Source: Qiania dongpingensis (GTDB lineage: Bacteria; Bacillota; Clostridia; Lachnospirales; Lachnospiraceae). From it: DNA of 64,000 nt. Where the stretch lies: contig NZ_CP060634.1 in the NCBI RefSeq assembly GCF_014337195.1, positions 124,001-188,000 of the forward strand, read 5' to 3'. Shown here piece by piece: positions 35,347 through 43,260 of the stretch. The position numbers and the translations under genes are program-made. Positions within the stretch are counted from its first letter, which is position 1. Each line of letters starts with the position of its first letter. Below the pieces are notes generated by a model. That model had not been told where the DNA came from. It made no database searches and was given only the letters and a program-made list of their open reading frames with translations.

Positions 35347-36699
35347 ATGGCAAAGGATATGTCTGTGGGAAAACCGTTTCCTACTTTGTTCAAATTTGCA
35401 ATGCCCATGGTGCTTGGGAATCTGTTTCAGCAGCTTTATAATGTGGTGGATTCCATGGTAGTGGGCAATTTCGTGGGTGAAGATGCCCTGGCGGCGGTCG
35501 GGACCACCACGGCAATCACATTTCTGTTTATCGCCATCGCCATCGGCATGGGTATCGGCTGTTCCGTGGTGATCTCCCAGCTGTTTGGGGCCAAGAATAT
35601 GGATACGATGAAGCTGGCCATTCACACTGCGCTGATTTCCATGCTGGTGCTCAGCGTAATTTTGTCCATATTCGGTCTGGCGGCCCACGAATGGATTCTG
35701 AGATCTATGAAGGTGCCGGAAAATATTTTTGCGGATGCCGCCGCTTATCTGCGGATTTACTGCATGGGCCTGGTGTTTTTGTTCATGTATAATATCTTGA
35801 ATTCCATTTTCAATGCTCTGGGGGAGTCAAGGTTCCCTCTTATCTTTCTGACCATGTCCTCCATCCTCAATGTGATACTGGACTTGTATTTTGTGATCGG
35901 GCTTCATATGGGAGTTCCGGGTGTGGCATGGGCGACGCTGATAGCCCAGGGGATTTCCGCAGTCCTTTCTTTTCTTGTTCTCATAAGGAGTGTGAGAAGG
36001 ATTGAGACAATAGAAAAGCCGGCGCTGTTCAGCGGCCATCTGCTGGGGCAGATGTTCCGTCTGGCGGTCCCTACCACCATCCAGCAGTCCATTGTGTCGC
36101 TGGGGCTTGTATTTGTTCAGGGACTTGTGAACAGCTATGGTTCTGTCGTGATCGCAGGATATACGGCAGCCACCAAGATTGATACGATAGCCATCAATCC
36201 TATGGTACAGGTCGGAAACGCGGTGTCCACCTTTACGGCTCAGAATATGGGAGCCAAAAAAACGGAGAGGGTCAAGTCGGGGATGTGTTCCGGTCTTATC
36301 ATAGCTTCCTCAATCTCTGTGTCCCTGGCGGTGATTCTGTATTTCTTCGGAGGAGCTTTTATAGGAGCTTTCATGGACAGCGGAAAGAGTGCGGAGGCCA
36401 TAGGAGTAGGAGTCCATTATATGCGGGTGGTTTCTTCCTTTTACGTTGTGATGGGCACGATGAATGTCTTTAATGGAGTCCTCCGGGGGGCCGGCGATGT
36501 CCGGGTATTCATGCTCGCCACTCTGTGCAATTTTTCCGTCCGCGTGGCCGGTGCCCATATTTTGGCCGCTTCCCCTATGGGAGCCAGTGGAATCTGGTGG
36601 GCGATTCCCATCGGATGGATTGTGGGAGCTCTGATCTCTGGGAGCAGGTTTGCCAGCGGCAGGTGGAAGACTAAGAAATTGGCAGTTACGGAGGAATAA
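35347..36699 (+). CDS. MATE family efflux transporter (second, divergent)
   Basis: A 450-residue MATE exporter with about 12 membrane helices, opening Phe-Ala-Met-Pro-Met-Val-Leu-Gly-Asn-Leu-Phe-Gln-Gln and an Asn-Val-Val-Asp-Ser-Met-Val-Val-Gly turn. It resembles the clostridial DinF/NorM-like branch more than its divergent neighbour does. AAGGAAG lies nine bases before ATG at 35347. A HAD phosphatase gene starts one base after its stop, so they form an operon. Confidence 0.9.
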   Translation: MAKDMSVGKPFPTLFKFAMPMVLGNLFQQLYNVVDSMVVGNFVGEDALAAVGTTTAITFLFIAIAIGMGIGCSVVISQLFGAKNMDTMKLAIHTALISMLVLSVILSIFGLAAHEWILRSMKVPENIFADAAAYLRIYCMGLVFLFMYNILNSIFNALGESRFPLIFLTMSSILNVILDLYFVIGLHMGVPGVAWATLIAQGISAVLSFLVLIRSVRRIETIEKPALFSGHLLGQMFRLAVPTTIQQSIVSLGLVFVQGLVNSYGSVVIAGYTAATKIDTIAINPMVQVGNAVSTFTAQNMGAKKTERVKSGMCSGLIIASSISVSLAVILYFFGGAFIGAFMDSGKSAEAIGVGVHYMRVVSSFYVVMGTMNVFNGVLRGAGDVRVFMLATLCNFSVRVAGAHILAASPMGASGIWWAIPIGWIVGALISGSRFASGRWKTKKLAVTEE

Positions 36700-36700
36700 A

Positions 36701-37357
36701 ATGGCACGGATAATCTTATTTGATCTGGACGGCACTCTTGCGGATCCGAAGGAAGGGATCACCAGATGTGTCCAGTATGGAATGGAGGCTTTGGGATATG
36801 CGGAGCCGGATCTCGGCCGGCTGACGCCGTTCATCGGGCCCCCGTTAAAGGACATGTTCATGGAATACTGCGGTTTTGAACCGGAGCAGGCGGATGAAGC
36901 CGTCAAGAAATACCGGGAGCGGTTTTCTGAAAAAGGAATGTATGAAAACGAGATTTATGAAGGTATAGAGGATATGCTAAGAACGCTTAAGGAATCGGGC
37001 ATACGCCTGGGGGTTGCGACTTCCAAGCCCTGGGTATTCGCGGAACCGATTCTGAGGCATTTCGGAATCCTGGATTATTTTGAGTTTGTGACGGGGAGTG
37101 AACTGAGCGGCGAGCGTGTTCAGAAGAGTGAGGTCATCGAAGAGGCCTTAAGACGGTTCGGCGCAGGACCGGAAGAGAAAGGAAACGTCTTCATGGTAGG
37201 AGACAGGAAGCACGATATCCTCGGCGCATTGAAAGCCGGCGTGAATTCTGTGGGCGTCACATACGGATATGGAGGCTATGAAGAGCTTTCACAGGCAGGC
37301 GCCGGCCATATCGTCGATACGGTGGAAGAACTGACAGAACTTCTCTTAAAACTGTGA
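36701..37357 (+). CDS. HAD-family hydrolase, phosphoglycolate phosphatase-like
   Basis: A soluble 218-residue HAD phosphatase. Motif I is Asp8-Leu-Asp10-Gly-Thr-Leu, motif II includes Ala-Thr-Ser-Lys-Pro and motif IV Gly-Asp-Arg-Lys-His-Asp. A helical cap follows motif I (subclass IA). GGAGG at 36690-36694, inside the end of the MATE gene, serves the ATG at 36701, giving tight coupling. The substrate is not determinable; Gph-like and PpaX-like activities are both plausible. Confidence 0.87.
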   Translation: MARIILFDLDGTLADPKEGITRCVQYGMEALGYAEPDLGRLTPFIGPPLKDMFMEYCGFEPEQADEAVKKYRERFSEKGMYENEIYEGIEDMLRTLKESGIRLGVATSKPWVFAEPILRHFGILDYFEFVTGSELSGERVQKSEVIEEALRRFGAGPEEKGNVFMVGDRKHDILGALKAGVNSVGVTYGYGGYEELSQAGAGHIVDTVEELTELLLKL

Positions 37358-37376
37358 TTAAAGGAAACGAATACGG

Positions 37377-37416
37377 AAAAATGCCGGCAATCTTCTTGTT
37401 TGCCGGCATTTTTTTA
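37377..37416 (+). terminator. Terminator after the MATE-HAD operon
   Basis: A 14-bp stem (AAAAATGCCGGCAA at 37377-37390 with its complement at 37400-37413) is followed by a T-run. Confidence 0.9.
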
Positions 37417-37497
37417 CGTTTCCTCCTTTCTGAAAAATAAAGGGGTCACCTGTTATCGGCATAGTGAATAATCTAAAAGGAAAAGGAGGGATACCAT

Positions 37498-38067
37498 ATG
37501 TCTTGCAGACAGCCATTCAGTGATGTTACCAAGAAATATCTGTGTTGTTTTTATGAAATACTGGAGGATATGATCTCGGAAATGACAGAAGCAGAGCTGA
37601 CAGACAGCTTGTCTCATAACTTTATCGTACAGATGATTCCCCATCACCGGGCAGCCATTGAAATGTCGTATAATATTCTGCAGTATACGACCTCAATTCC
37701 TGTACAGAACATCGCTCAGAATATCATAAGCGATCAGACGAGAAGCATTGAAAATATGCAGCAGATATTGGAAAACTGCAGCGGGCTTTGTAATTCAGAA
37801 CAGGATCTGTGCCTTTATGACAGGCATTTCCGGCAGATTACGCAGACCATGTTTTTTCAGATGCAAAATGCCTGTTCCGACAATAATATCAATGCTGATT
37901 TCATGAGAGAGATGATCCCCCACCACGAAGGTGCGGTCCGGATGTCGAAAAATGTACTTAACTATTCCATATGCCGGGAGCTTGTCCCGATTCTTGAAGC
38001 GATCATTACGTCACAGGAGCGAGGGATACAGGAGATGAAACGGCTGCTCCGGTGTATCGGGCAATAG
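37498..38067 (+). CDS. Duplicated DUF305-domain protein
   Basis: A 189-residue protein without a signal peptide, made of two DUF305-like helical units. Each has a Met-Ile-Pro-His-His motif (about 46-50 and 140-144) followed by a Met-Ser segment. DUF305/CopM-like proteins have been linked to metal, especially copper, binding. The paired histidines and several cysteines (Cys-Cys near residue 16) fit a metal role, but that is inference. AAAAGGAGGG precedes ATG at 37498. It stands alone between a terminator and the LUD gene. Confidence 0.8.
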   Translation: MSCRQPFSDVTKKYLCCFYEILEDMISEMTEAELTDSLSHNFIVQMIPHHRAAIEMSYNILQYTTSIPVQNIAQNIISDQTRSIENMQQILENCSGLCNSEQDLCLYDRHFRQITQTMFFQMQNACSDNNINADFMREMIPHHEGAVRMSKNVLNYSICRELVPILEAIITSQERGIQEMKRLLRCIGQ

Positions 38068-38089
38068 AGGATACGAACCCTTCTTTACA

Positions 38090-38119
38090 TTGCTTTTTCC
38101 GGTGATCTTATGCTATTCT
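38090..38119 (+). promoter_or_regulatory. Promoter of the LUD gene
   Basis: TTGCTT (38090-38095), 18-base spacer, TATTCT (38114-38119) with an upstream TGC giving an extended -10. The start codon lies about 50 bases downstream. Confidence 0.45.
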
Positions 38120-38171
38120 ATACTTATATGAGGTCATCCGTCAAACGGGAGAAGAACAGGAGGAAGGAAAC

Positions 38172-38813
38172 ATGGATAAAACACCTAAAGAACTATTTCA
38201 GGAAAAGCGCGGCATTACCGTAGTGAAGAATCTGGAAAACCGTCATTTCGAGGCATATTACTGTCCCACAGAAGAAGAAGCCCTTCAAAAGGTATTGGAG
38301 TTAATACCGGAAGAGTCGTCTGTATCATGGGGAGGCTCCATGACCATCCGGGATATGGGACTTACGGATGCGCTGAACCGGGGGAATTACCGGACGATCG
38401 ACCGGGATAAGGCAGAGAATGAAGAAGAAAAGAAGAAAGCATACAGGGACGCCATGTCTGCGGAATACTATCTGACCAGCGCCAATGGAATCAGTGAAGA
38501 CGGACAGCTGGTAAATGTGGACGGTACGGGAAACCGCGTCGCAGCGATCGTATATGGACCGGAATATGTCATAGTGGTCGCCGGCATGAATAAAGTGGCG
38601 AAGACAGCGGATGATGCGCTGGTTCGGGCGAGGACCATAGCCGCTCCCACAAATCAGCAGCGTTTTCAGAGAAAAACGCCGTGTACGGTTACCGGCGCAT
38701 GCGGGGACTGCATATCACCCGACTGTATCTGCAATCAGGTCCTGATCACCAGAAACTGCAGTCCTGCCGGGAGGATCAAGGTAGTGCTGGTCGGAGAAGA
38801 GCTGGGGTATTGA
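38172..38813 (+). CDS. LUD-domain (DUF162) protein
   Basis: LUD proteins are related to LutB/LutC of the lactate-utilisation complex. Single-gene clostridial members are of unclear function. The 213 residues show the family's Ser-Val-Ser-Trp-Gly-Gly-Ser core (near 57), Asn-Gly-Ile-Ser-Glu-Asp-Gly and Asp-Gly-Thr-Gly-Asn-Arg-Val-Ala segments. A cysteine-rich C-terminus (Cys-Gly-Asp-Cys, Cys-Ile-Cys-Asn) may bind a metal. AGGAGGAAGG precedes ATG at 38172. Its stop lies 5 bases from the stop of the convergent PTS gene. No lutA or lutB neighbours are present. Confidence 0.85.
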   Translation: MDKTPKELFQEKRGITVVKNLENRHFEAYYCPTEEEALQKVLELIPEESSVSWGGSMTIRDMGLTDALNRGNYRTIDRDKAENEEEKKKAYRDAMSAEYYLTSANGISEDGQLVNVDGTGNRVAAIVYGPEYVIVVAGMNKVAKTADDALVRARTIAAPTNQQRFQRKTPCTVTGACGDCISPDCICNQVLITRNCSPAGRIKVVLVGEELGY

Positions 38814-38818
38814 CTGAT

Positions 38819-39943
38819 TTAGGCATGAACGGCTTCTTCCGTCTGGCTGTCCCCATCGAAACGGCCTCCGAAGACAAGAGTCAGGAGGAAGGATGCTGCG
38901 AAGCTTATGGCGGCGGCTATCATGGCTTTCATGAGATTGTCCGGTTCACCGGAATCCGCAAACATCAGGAAAGACGGCATCCCCGGAAAGGCGTATACAT
39001 AGCAGTGGATCGTGACAAGTCCCTGGTAAGCGCCGGCGATGGAGGCTCCGATCATGGAGGTGATCAGCGGCCGCCGGTACGGAAGTGATACGCCGTAGAT
39101 GGGCGGTTCTGTGACGCCGGTCAGAAAGACTGTGACGGCGCAGCTCAAGGCCAGCTTTTTCAGAGCGGATGTCTTAGCACGGAAAAAAGCGGCCAGACAG
39201 GTGCCCGCCTGTGACAGCGTAAGGATGAAAAATCCCACCATGACACCGTCTTCCATGCCGAACGTCCCCAGTTGACTGAGAGCCACCGCGACGAATACCC
39301 AGTGAGTCCCGGTGATGACGAAGAGGGGAGAAAGGCCGGCAAACAGAGCCCAGGCAGCCACAGGCGCATGAGCCTGGAGCCATACCATGATGCCGGACAG
39401 AAAGTTTCCGATCAGAGTGCCGATGGGACCGATCAAAAGGATGCCGAGCAAAGAGGATAGGAGCAGGATCACCAGGGGAGACAGAATATCGTCCAGAACC
39501 TTGGGCATTAATTTATGTACCAGCTTTTCCACATGAATCATGGCCGCGATCAGCAGAATGATGGGAATGGTGCTGTACGCATAGGTAGCCTTCACCAGGG
39601 GAATTCCCGCGAAAGAGAGTTTCCCTGCTGAAGATACCAGCTCCACAAAGGCGGGGCTCATCATTGCTCCGACGGCGCCTATGGCCAGTACTGTGTTCAC
39701 ATGAAAATGGACAGAAGCCGTATATGCGAGGAAAAAAGGCAGGAAATAGAGGGGAGCGTCTCCGATTATGGACAGGACAAGTTCTGTATGGCTGCCCTCC
39801 AAAAGTGCTCCCGTCATGGTCAGGATAATGACCAGAAGCTTAATCAGCCCTCCCGCCACGAGAATGGGAATAACTGGCGCCATACAGCTGGAAATGTGGT
39901 CAATGACCGCGGTAACAATGTTCTTTTTTTTATTCTGTTCCAT
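38819..39943 (-). CDS. PTS EIIC component (glucose/beta-glucoside superfamily), orphan
   Basis: The membrane channel domain of a sugar phosphotransferase system, 374 residues with about ten helices. The family signature Gly-Val-Thr-Glu-Pro-Pro-Ile-Tyr-Gly-Val is present near residue 283, as is a Gly-Thr-His-Trp-Val segment. There is no IIB or IIA domain in the chain and none nearby. ATG at 39943 has AGGAG eight bases upstream; a GTG three codons earlier is too close to that site. It may borrow IIA/IIB from another locus or act without phosphorylation. The sugar is unknown. Confidence 0.85.
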   Translation of the reverse strand: MEQNKKKNIVTAVIDHISSCMAPVIPILVAGGLIKLLVIILTMTGALLEGSHTELVLSIIGDAPLYFLPFFLAYTASVHFHVNTVLAIGAVGAMMSPAFVELVSSAGKLSFAGIPLVKATYAYSTIPIILLIAAMIHVEKLVHKLMPKVLDDILSPLVILLLSSLLGILLIGPIGTLIGNFLSGIMVWLQAHAPVAAWALFAGLSPLFVITGTHWVFVAVALSQLGTFGMEDGVMVGFFILTLSQAGTCLAAFFRAKTSALKKLALSCAVTVFLTGVTEPPIYGVSLPYRRPLITSMIGASIAGAYQGLVTIHCYVYAFPGMPSFLMFADSGEPDNLMKAMIAAAISFAASFLLTLVFGGRFDGDSQTEEAVHA

Positions 39944-39980
39944 GATACGCACTCCTAGGAAATGTTTTTAAGATCAGGAT

Positions 39981-40001
39981 ACGGCAGACGGCCTCTGCCG
40001 T
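39981..40001. promoter_or_regulatory. Leader hairpin upstream of the EIIC gene
   Basis: ACGGCAGA (39981-39988) and TCTGCCGT (39994-40001) form a perfect 8-bp inverted repeat in the EIIC mRNA leader. It may be an operator or an RNA control element; no antiterminator partner is visible. Confidence 0.4.
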
Positions 40002-40016
40002 CTGTGCCACAAAGCA

Positions 40017-40045
40017 AGTATAGCATTGCCGGAATGGGTTTTCAA
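40017..40045 (-). promoter_or_regulatory. Promoter of the EIIC gene
   Basis: On the minus strand, TTGAAA (40045-40040), 17-base spacer and TATACT (40022-40017) with a TGC extension. This is a strong sigma-A type match about 75 bases before the start codon. Confidence 0.65.
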
Positions 40046-40074
40046 GGAAATTCCGGGCATGAAAGGAAGCGGAT

Positions 40075-40890
40075 ATGAAATTATCCTGTAAGGTTTCAAT
40101 GATTCAGATGAGGGTGAGGAAAACGAAAGAAGACAGTCTGCTCACTGCGGGAGAAAAGATCAAAACCGCCGCAAAAGACGGAGCGGATTTTGTCATACTG
40201 CCAGAGATGTTCACTTGTCCTTATGAAACAGAGAATTTTCCTATATATGCCGAGGATGAGAACGGAGAAAGCGTAAGAAGACTTTCTTCTGCCGCCGCGG
40301 AAAATCATGTGTATTTGGTCGGAGGCAGCCTTCCGGAGCGGGATGACACTGGGAAGGTATATAACACTTCTTTCGTCTTTGATCGTGAGGGCCGTGTCAT
40401 CGCAAAGCACCGGAAAGCCCATTTATTTGATATTGATATCAAAGGCGGTCAGTTTTTTAAAGAGTCCGATACGCTCACGCCTGGAGATAAGGCGACGGTT
40501 TTTTCCACAGAATTTGGTATGATAGGCCTTTGTATCTGTTATGATATCCGTTTTCCGGAGCTATTCCGCAGAATGGTGGAGGACGGGGCAAATATGGTGT
40601 TCTGCCCGGCGGCCTTTAATCGGACGACCGGACCAAGACATTGGGAGCTTTTGTTCCGGAGCCGGGCAGTGGACAACCAGATTTTTGTGGCAGGTGTTTC
40701 TCCGGCCGCAGACGAAAGTGCCTCCTATATCGCATACGGACATTCCATCCTGGTATCGCCATGGGGTGAAATTCTATACGAAGCGGAAGAAGACGAGACC
40801 GTTTTGACGAAAACAATAGATCTGACGGAAGTAGAACGCGCAAGAGAGCAGCTTCCGCTGCTTAAGCACAGAAGAAAAGAAATTTATTGA
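40075..40890 (+). CDS. Carbon-nitrogen hydrolase (Nit2/omega-amidase-like)
   Basis: A 271-residue nitrilase-superfamily amidase. The catalytic triad is recognisable as Glu44 (Leu-Pro-Glu-Met-Phe), Lys114 (His-Arg-Lys-Ala-His-Leu-Phe-Asp) and Cys155 (Cys-Tyr-Asp-Ile-Arg-Phe-Pro-Glu). The Lys and Cys environments match the omega-amidase/Nit2 group, which hydrolyses alpha-ketoglutaramate and related monoamides. AAAGGAAG precedes ATG at 40075. It is a single gene followed by a strong terminator shared with the convergent SASP gene. Confidence 0.9.
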   Translation: MKLSCKVSMIQMRVRKTKEDSLLTAGEKIKTAAKDGADFVILPEMFTCPYETENFPIYAEDENGESVRRLSSAAAENHVYLVGGSLPERDDTGKVYNTSFVFDREGRVIAKHRKAHLFDIDIKGGQFFKESDTLTPGDKATVFSTEFGMIGLCICYDIRFPELFRRMVEDGANMVFCPAAFNRTTGPRHWELLFRSRAVDNQIFVAGVSPAADESASYIAYGHSILVSPWGEILYEAEEDETVLTKTIDLTEVERAREQLPLLKHRRKEIY

Positions 40891-40909
40891 GAGCCGCTTG
40901 AAAATAAGA

Positions 40910-40947
40910 AAAATGGCTGTCCGCATTTTTGTCCGGACAGCCATTTT
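40910..40947. terminator. Bidirectional terminator between the amidase and SASP genes
   Basis: A perfect 14-bp stem (40910-40923 with 40934-40947) has A and T ends, so it can stop transcripts from both sides. Confidence 0.85.
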
Positions 40948-40996
40948 CCATTTGGAAACTATTATATTTCCAGGTCATTCAGGTCAGAGGCCTTAT

Positions 40997-41209
40997 TTAT
41001 TTGCCAGCCATCTGTCTTTCCTGCTCTTCGATCATCTTCTTAACCATATATCCGCCTACGGAACCATTCTGGTAAGAAGTAAGGTCACCGTTGTAACCAT
41101 TCTTTAACGGTACACCCAGTTCGTTTGCTACTTCCATTTTGAAGCGATCCATTGCTTCTTTTGCTTCAGGTACGTTTACCTGATTGCTGCTTCCTGTGCT
41201 CTTAGACAT
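40997..41209 (-). CDS. Alpha/beta-type small acid-soluble spore protein
   Basis: SASPs coat and protect DNA in dormant endospores and are degraded by the GPR protease at germination. The 70-residue protein has the family layout: Pro-Glu-Ala-Lys-Glu-Ala-Met, a GPR-site-like Phe-Lys-Met-Glu-Val-Ala-Asn-Glu segment (23-30), then Gly-Val-Pro-Leu and the Gly-Tyr-Asn-Gly-Asp-Leu-Thr-Ser and Gly-Ser-Val-Gly-Gly-Tyr-Met-Val-Lys blocks. GGAGGTGC precedes ATG at 41209; the upstream in-frame extension is discarded. It indicates a spore former. A sigma-G-like promoter may drive it. Confidence 0.95.
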   Translation of the reverse strand: MSKSTGSSNQVNVPEAKEAMDRFKMEVANELGVPLKNGYNGDLTSYQNGSVGGYMVKKMIEEQERQMAGK

Positions 41210-41248
41210 GTGAAGCACCTCCTTTTCGGTTGTTATTTGGTACACGCT

Positions 41249-41276
41249 TATTATGTGCATGCAATAAAATAATACA
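41249..41276 (-). promoter_or_regulatory. Possible sigma-G promoter of the SASP gene
   Basis: On the minus strand, CATAATA (41255-41249) matches the sigma-G -10 element. TGTATT (41276-41271) resembles its -35, but the 15-base spacing is shorter than usual. Confidence 0.4.
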
Positions 41277-41341
41277 CTGGCAACTTCTGATTCTTCTGTC
41301 AGAATTTGTTAATTCCTCATAAAAATGTAATGATTAAATAC

Positions 41342-41370
41342 TTGATTGAAAAAACAATCCATACTATAAT
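41342..41370 (+). promoter_or_regulatory. Promoter of the rsmD-coaD unit
   Basis: TTGATT (41342-41347), 17-base spacer, perfect TATAAT (41365-41370), about 62 bases before the rsmD start. Confidence 0.75.
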
Positions 41371-41432
41371 ATAACAAGCTAACCAATCCGGTGAAAATTA
41401 TTTATGAACGGATTAGAATTGAGGAAACAACA

Positions 41433-41996
41433 ATGAGAGTGATAGCTGGGACAGCCAGGCGGCTGCCTTTGAAGACACTGGACGGACTGGATACCAGGCC
41501 GACTACAGACAGGATCAAAGAAACCCTTTTTAATATGATTCAGGCAGATGTGAGCGGCAGCCGGTTCCTGGATCTGTTTTCTGGGAGCGGTTCCATCGGC
41601 ATTGAAGCTTTGAGCCGCGGGGCGTCGGAATGTGTTTTTGTAGAAAAGAATCGGAAAGCCGCTGCCTGTATCCGGGAGAATCTTTCTGTCACCCGTCTGG
41701 AGGAACACGCGGTGCTGATGGAATGTGACGTCCTCACCGCACTGCGGAAGCTGGAAGATGCGGGAAATGAGGCCTTTGACATCATATATATGGATCCGCC
41801 TTATGGAAAGGATTTGGAAAGAGAAACGCTGACCTGCTTAAGCCACTCCAGACTGGTGGATGAAGTCACGCTGATCCTTGTGGAAGCGTCTCTTGATACG
41901 GATTTTTCTTATCTGGAAGACACCATATTTACGATAGTACGTGAAAAGAAGTATAAGACCAATAAACATGTGTTTATTTCGATGAAAGAGCTATAA
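41433..41996 (+). CDS. rsmD: 16S rRNA (guanine966-N2) methyltransferase RsmD
   Basis: A SAM-dependent methyltransferase of 187 residues acting on 16S rRNA. It has the RsmD opening Met-Arg-Val-Ile-Ala-Gly, the Arg-Pro-Thr-Thr-Asp-Arg-Ile-Lys-Glu segment, the SAM motif Phe-Ser-Gly-Ser-Gly-Ser-Ile-Gly-Ile-Glu and the catalytic Asp-Pro-Pro-Tyr near residue 124. GAGG at 41421-41424 fits ATG at 41433; an in-frame GTG at 41391 does not have such a site. It is followed by coaD, the conserved Bacillus/Clostridium order. Confidence 0.94.
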   Translation: MRVIAGTARRLPLKTLDGLDTRPTTDRIKETLFNMIQADVSGSRFLDLFSGSGSIGIEALSRGASECVFVEKNRKAAACIRENLSVTRLEEHAVLMECDVLTALRKLEDAGNEAFDIIYMDPPYGKDLERETLTCLSHSRLVDEVTLILVEASLDTDFSYLEDTIFTIVREKKYKTNKHVFISMKEL

Positions 41997-42020
41997 GACT
42001 TCAGATAAAGGAGAGCAGGT

Positions 42021-42497
42021 ATGAGGATTGCCGTATATCCGGGGAGCTTTGATCCGGTCACACTTGGGCATCTGGACATCATCGAGCGTTCATCCAAAAT
42101 GGTAGACGAGCTGGTGGTGGGAGTCCTGAACAACAGTTCAAAAAATCCGTTGTTTTCTGTAGAGGAACGTGTTACTATGTTAAAGGAAGTGACGGTACAT
42201 CTGCAGAATGTGAGGGTCGAGGCTTTCGATGGTCTCCTCGTGGATTTTGCCAGACAATGCGGCTCAAAGATGGTAGTCAGAGGTTTGCGCGCCATCACGG
42301 ATTTTGAATATGAATTGCAGATGTCACAGACGAACAGGATCATCTGTCCGGAAATGGATACGATTTTCTTGACGACAGATTTGAAATATGCTTATTTAAG
42401 CTCCAGTATCGTCCGTGAAATGGCTCGTTACGGCGGAAATATTTCCGCTTTCGTGCCTGCGTTGATTGTGGAACGGGTGCTGAAGAAATTTGAGTGA
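42021..42497 (+). CDS. coaD: Phosphopantetheine adenylyltransferase
   Basis: CoaD catalyses the penultimate step of coenzyme A synthesis, making dephospho-CoA from 4'-phosphopantetheine and ATP. The 158-residue protein has the nucleotidyltransferase motif [10 protein letters not shown] (9-18), the Arg-Gly-Leu-Arg segment and a Tyr-Leu-Ser-Ser-Ser-Ile-Val motif. AAAGGAGAG precedes ATG. It lies 24 bases after rsmD. Confidence 0.97.
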   Translation: MRIAVYPGSFDPVTLGHLDIIERSSKMVDELVVGVLNNSSKNPLFSVEERVTMLKEVTVHLQNVRVEAFDGLLVDFARQCGSKMVVRGLRAITDFEYELQMSQTNRIICPEMDTIFLTTDLKYAYLSSSIVREMARYGGNISAFVPALIVERVLKKFE

Positions 42498-42524
42498 TAA
42501 ATAATCTTTGGGAGGAAACAGGAC

Positions 42525-43217
42525 ATGAGCAGGATTGAACAGTTGATAAGCGAGATTGAGGAGTACATAGATGGCTGTAAAGCACAGCCCTTTACCAATA
42601 ATAAGAAGATCATCGTGGACAAAGATGAGATGGAAGAGCTGTTGGTGGAGCTTCGCCTGCGCACTCCCGATGAGATCAAGAAATATCAGAAGATCATCAG
42701 CAATAAGGAGGCTATTTTGAGCTCCACGAAGGAAGAAGCGGATCACATCATTGAAAGTGCGCGTGCCGATGCAGAAAGGATTCTTGCAGAAGCCCAGGCT
42801 CAGGCGGAGGGAATCATCGCTGAGACGGAGCAGCATACTGCTGAGATGGTGAGTGAGCATGAAGTAATGCAGCAGGCGTACCAGCAGGCGGGTGAAGTAG
42901 TGGATCAGGCCAACGGGCAGGCTCAGCAGATCATCAACGACGCTGTGGCTGATTCAGACAACATTCGTGAGGGGGCCATCCGATATACGGATGATATGCT
43001 CAAGGGGCTTCAGTCCATAATCAATCTTGCCATCGAACAGACGACCGGTAAATTCAACTCTTTTATTGATTCACTTCAGTCCACCGGCGATATCGTGACG
43101 AATAACCGGAATGAACTGCAGGTGCCGCAGGCGGAGGCCGCCCCCACCGCAGAAGACAGAAGGGCAGAGGCAGTACCGGAGGATAACGGCGTTCTGAACG
43201 CCGATATGCTGGAATAA
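42525..43217 (+). CDS. Coiled-coil protein, ATP-synthase-B/DivIVA-like
   Basis: A 230-residue soluble protein dominated by a long Ala/Glu/Gln-rich coiled coil (about 60-150) with heptads resembling V-type ATPase subunit H/E or DivIVA-like proteins. An N-terminal conserved piece has Leu-Ile-Ser-Glu-Ile-Glu-Glu-Tyr-Ile-Asp. A disordered Ala/Pro/Glu tail ends the chain. Proteins of this type follow coaD in many Clostridia; their function is not established to my knowledge. GGGAGGAAA precedes ATG at 42525. A strong terminator follows, ending the rsmD operon. Confidence 0.75.
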   Translation: MSRIEQLISEIEEYIDGCKAQPFTNNKKIIVDKDEMEELLVELRLRTPDEIKKYQKIISNKEAILSSTKEEADHIIESARADAERILAEAQAQAEGIIAETEQHTAEMVSEHEVMQQAYQQAGEVVDQANGQAQQIINDAVADSDNIREGAIRYTDDMLKGLQSIINLAIEQTTGKFNSFIDSLQSTGDIVTNNRNELQVPQAEAAPTAEDRRAEAVPEDNGVLNADMLE

Positions 43218-43228
43218 GAAAAATGAGG

Positions 43229-43260
43229 CGGGGATGCCAGCGGCATCCCCGTTTTTATTT
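43229..43260 (+). terminator. Terminator of the rsmD-coaD operon
   Basis: A 10-bp GC-rich stem (43229-43238 with 43242-43251), AGC loop and TTTTTATTT. Confidence 0.92.
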
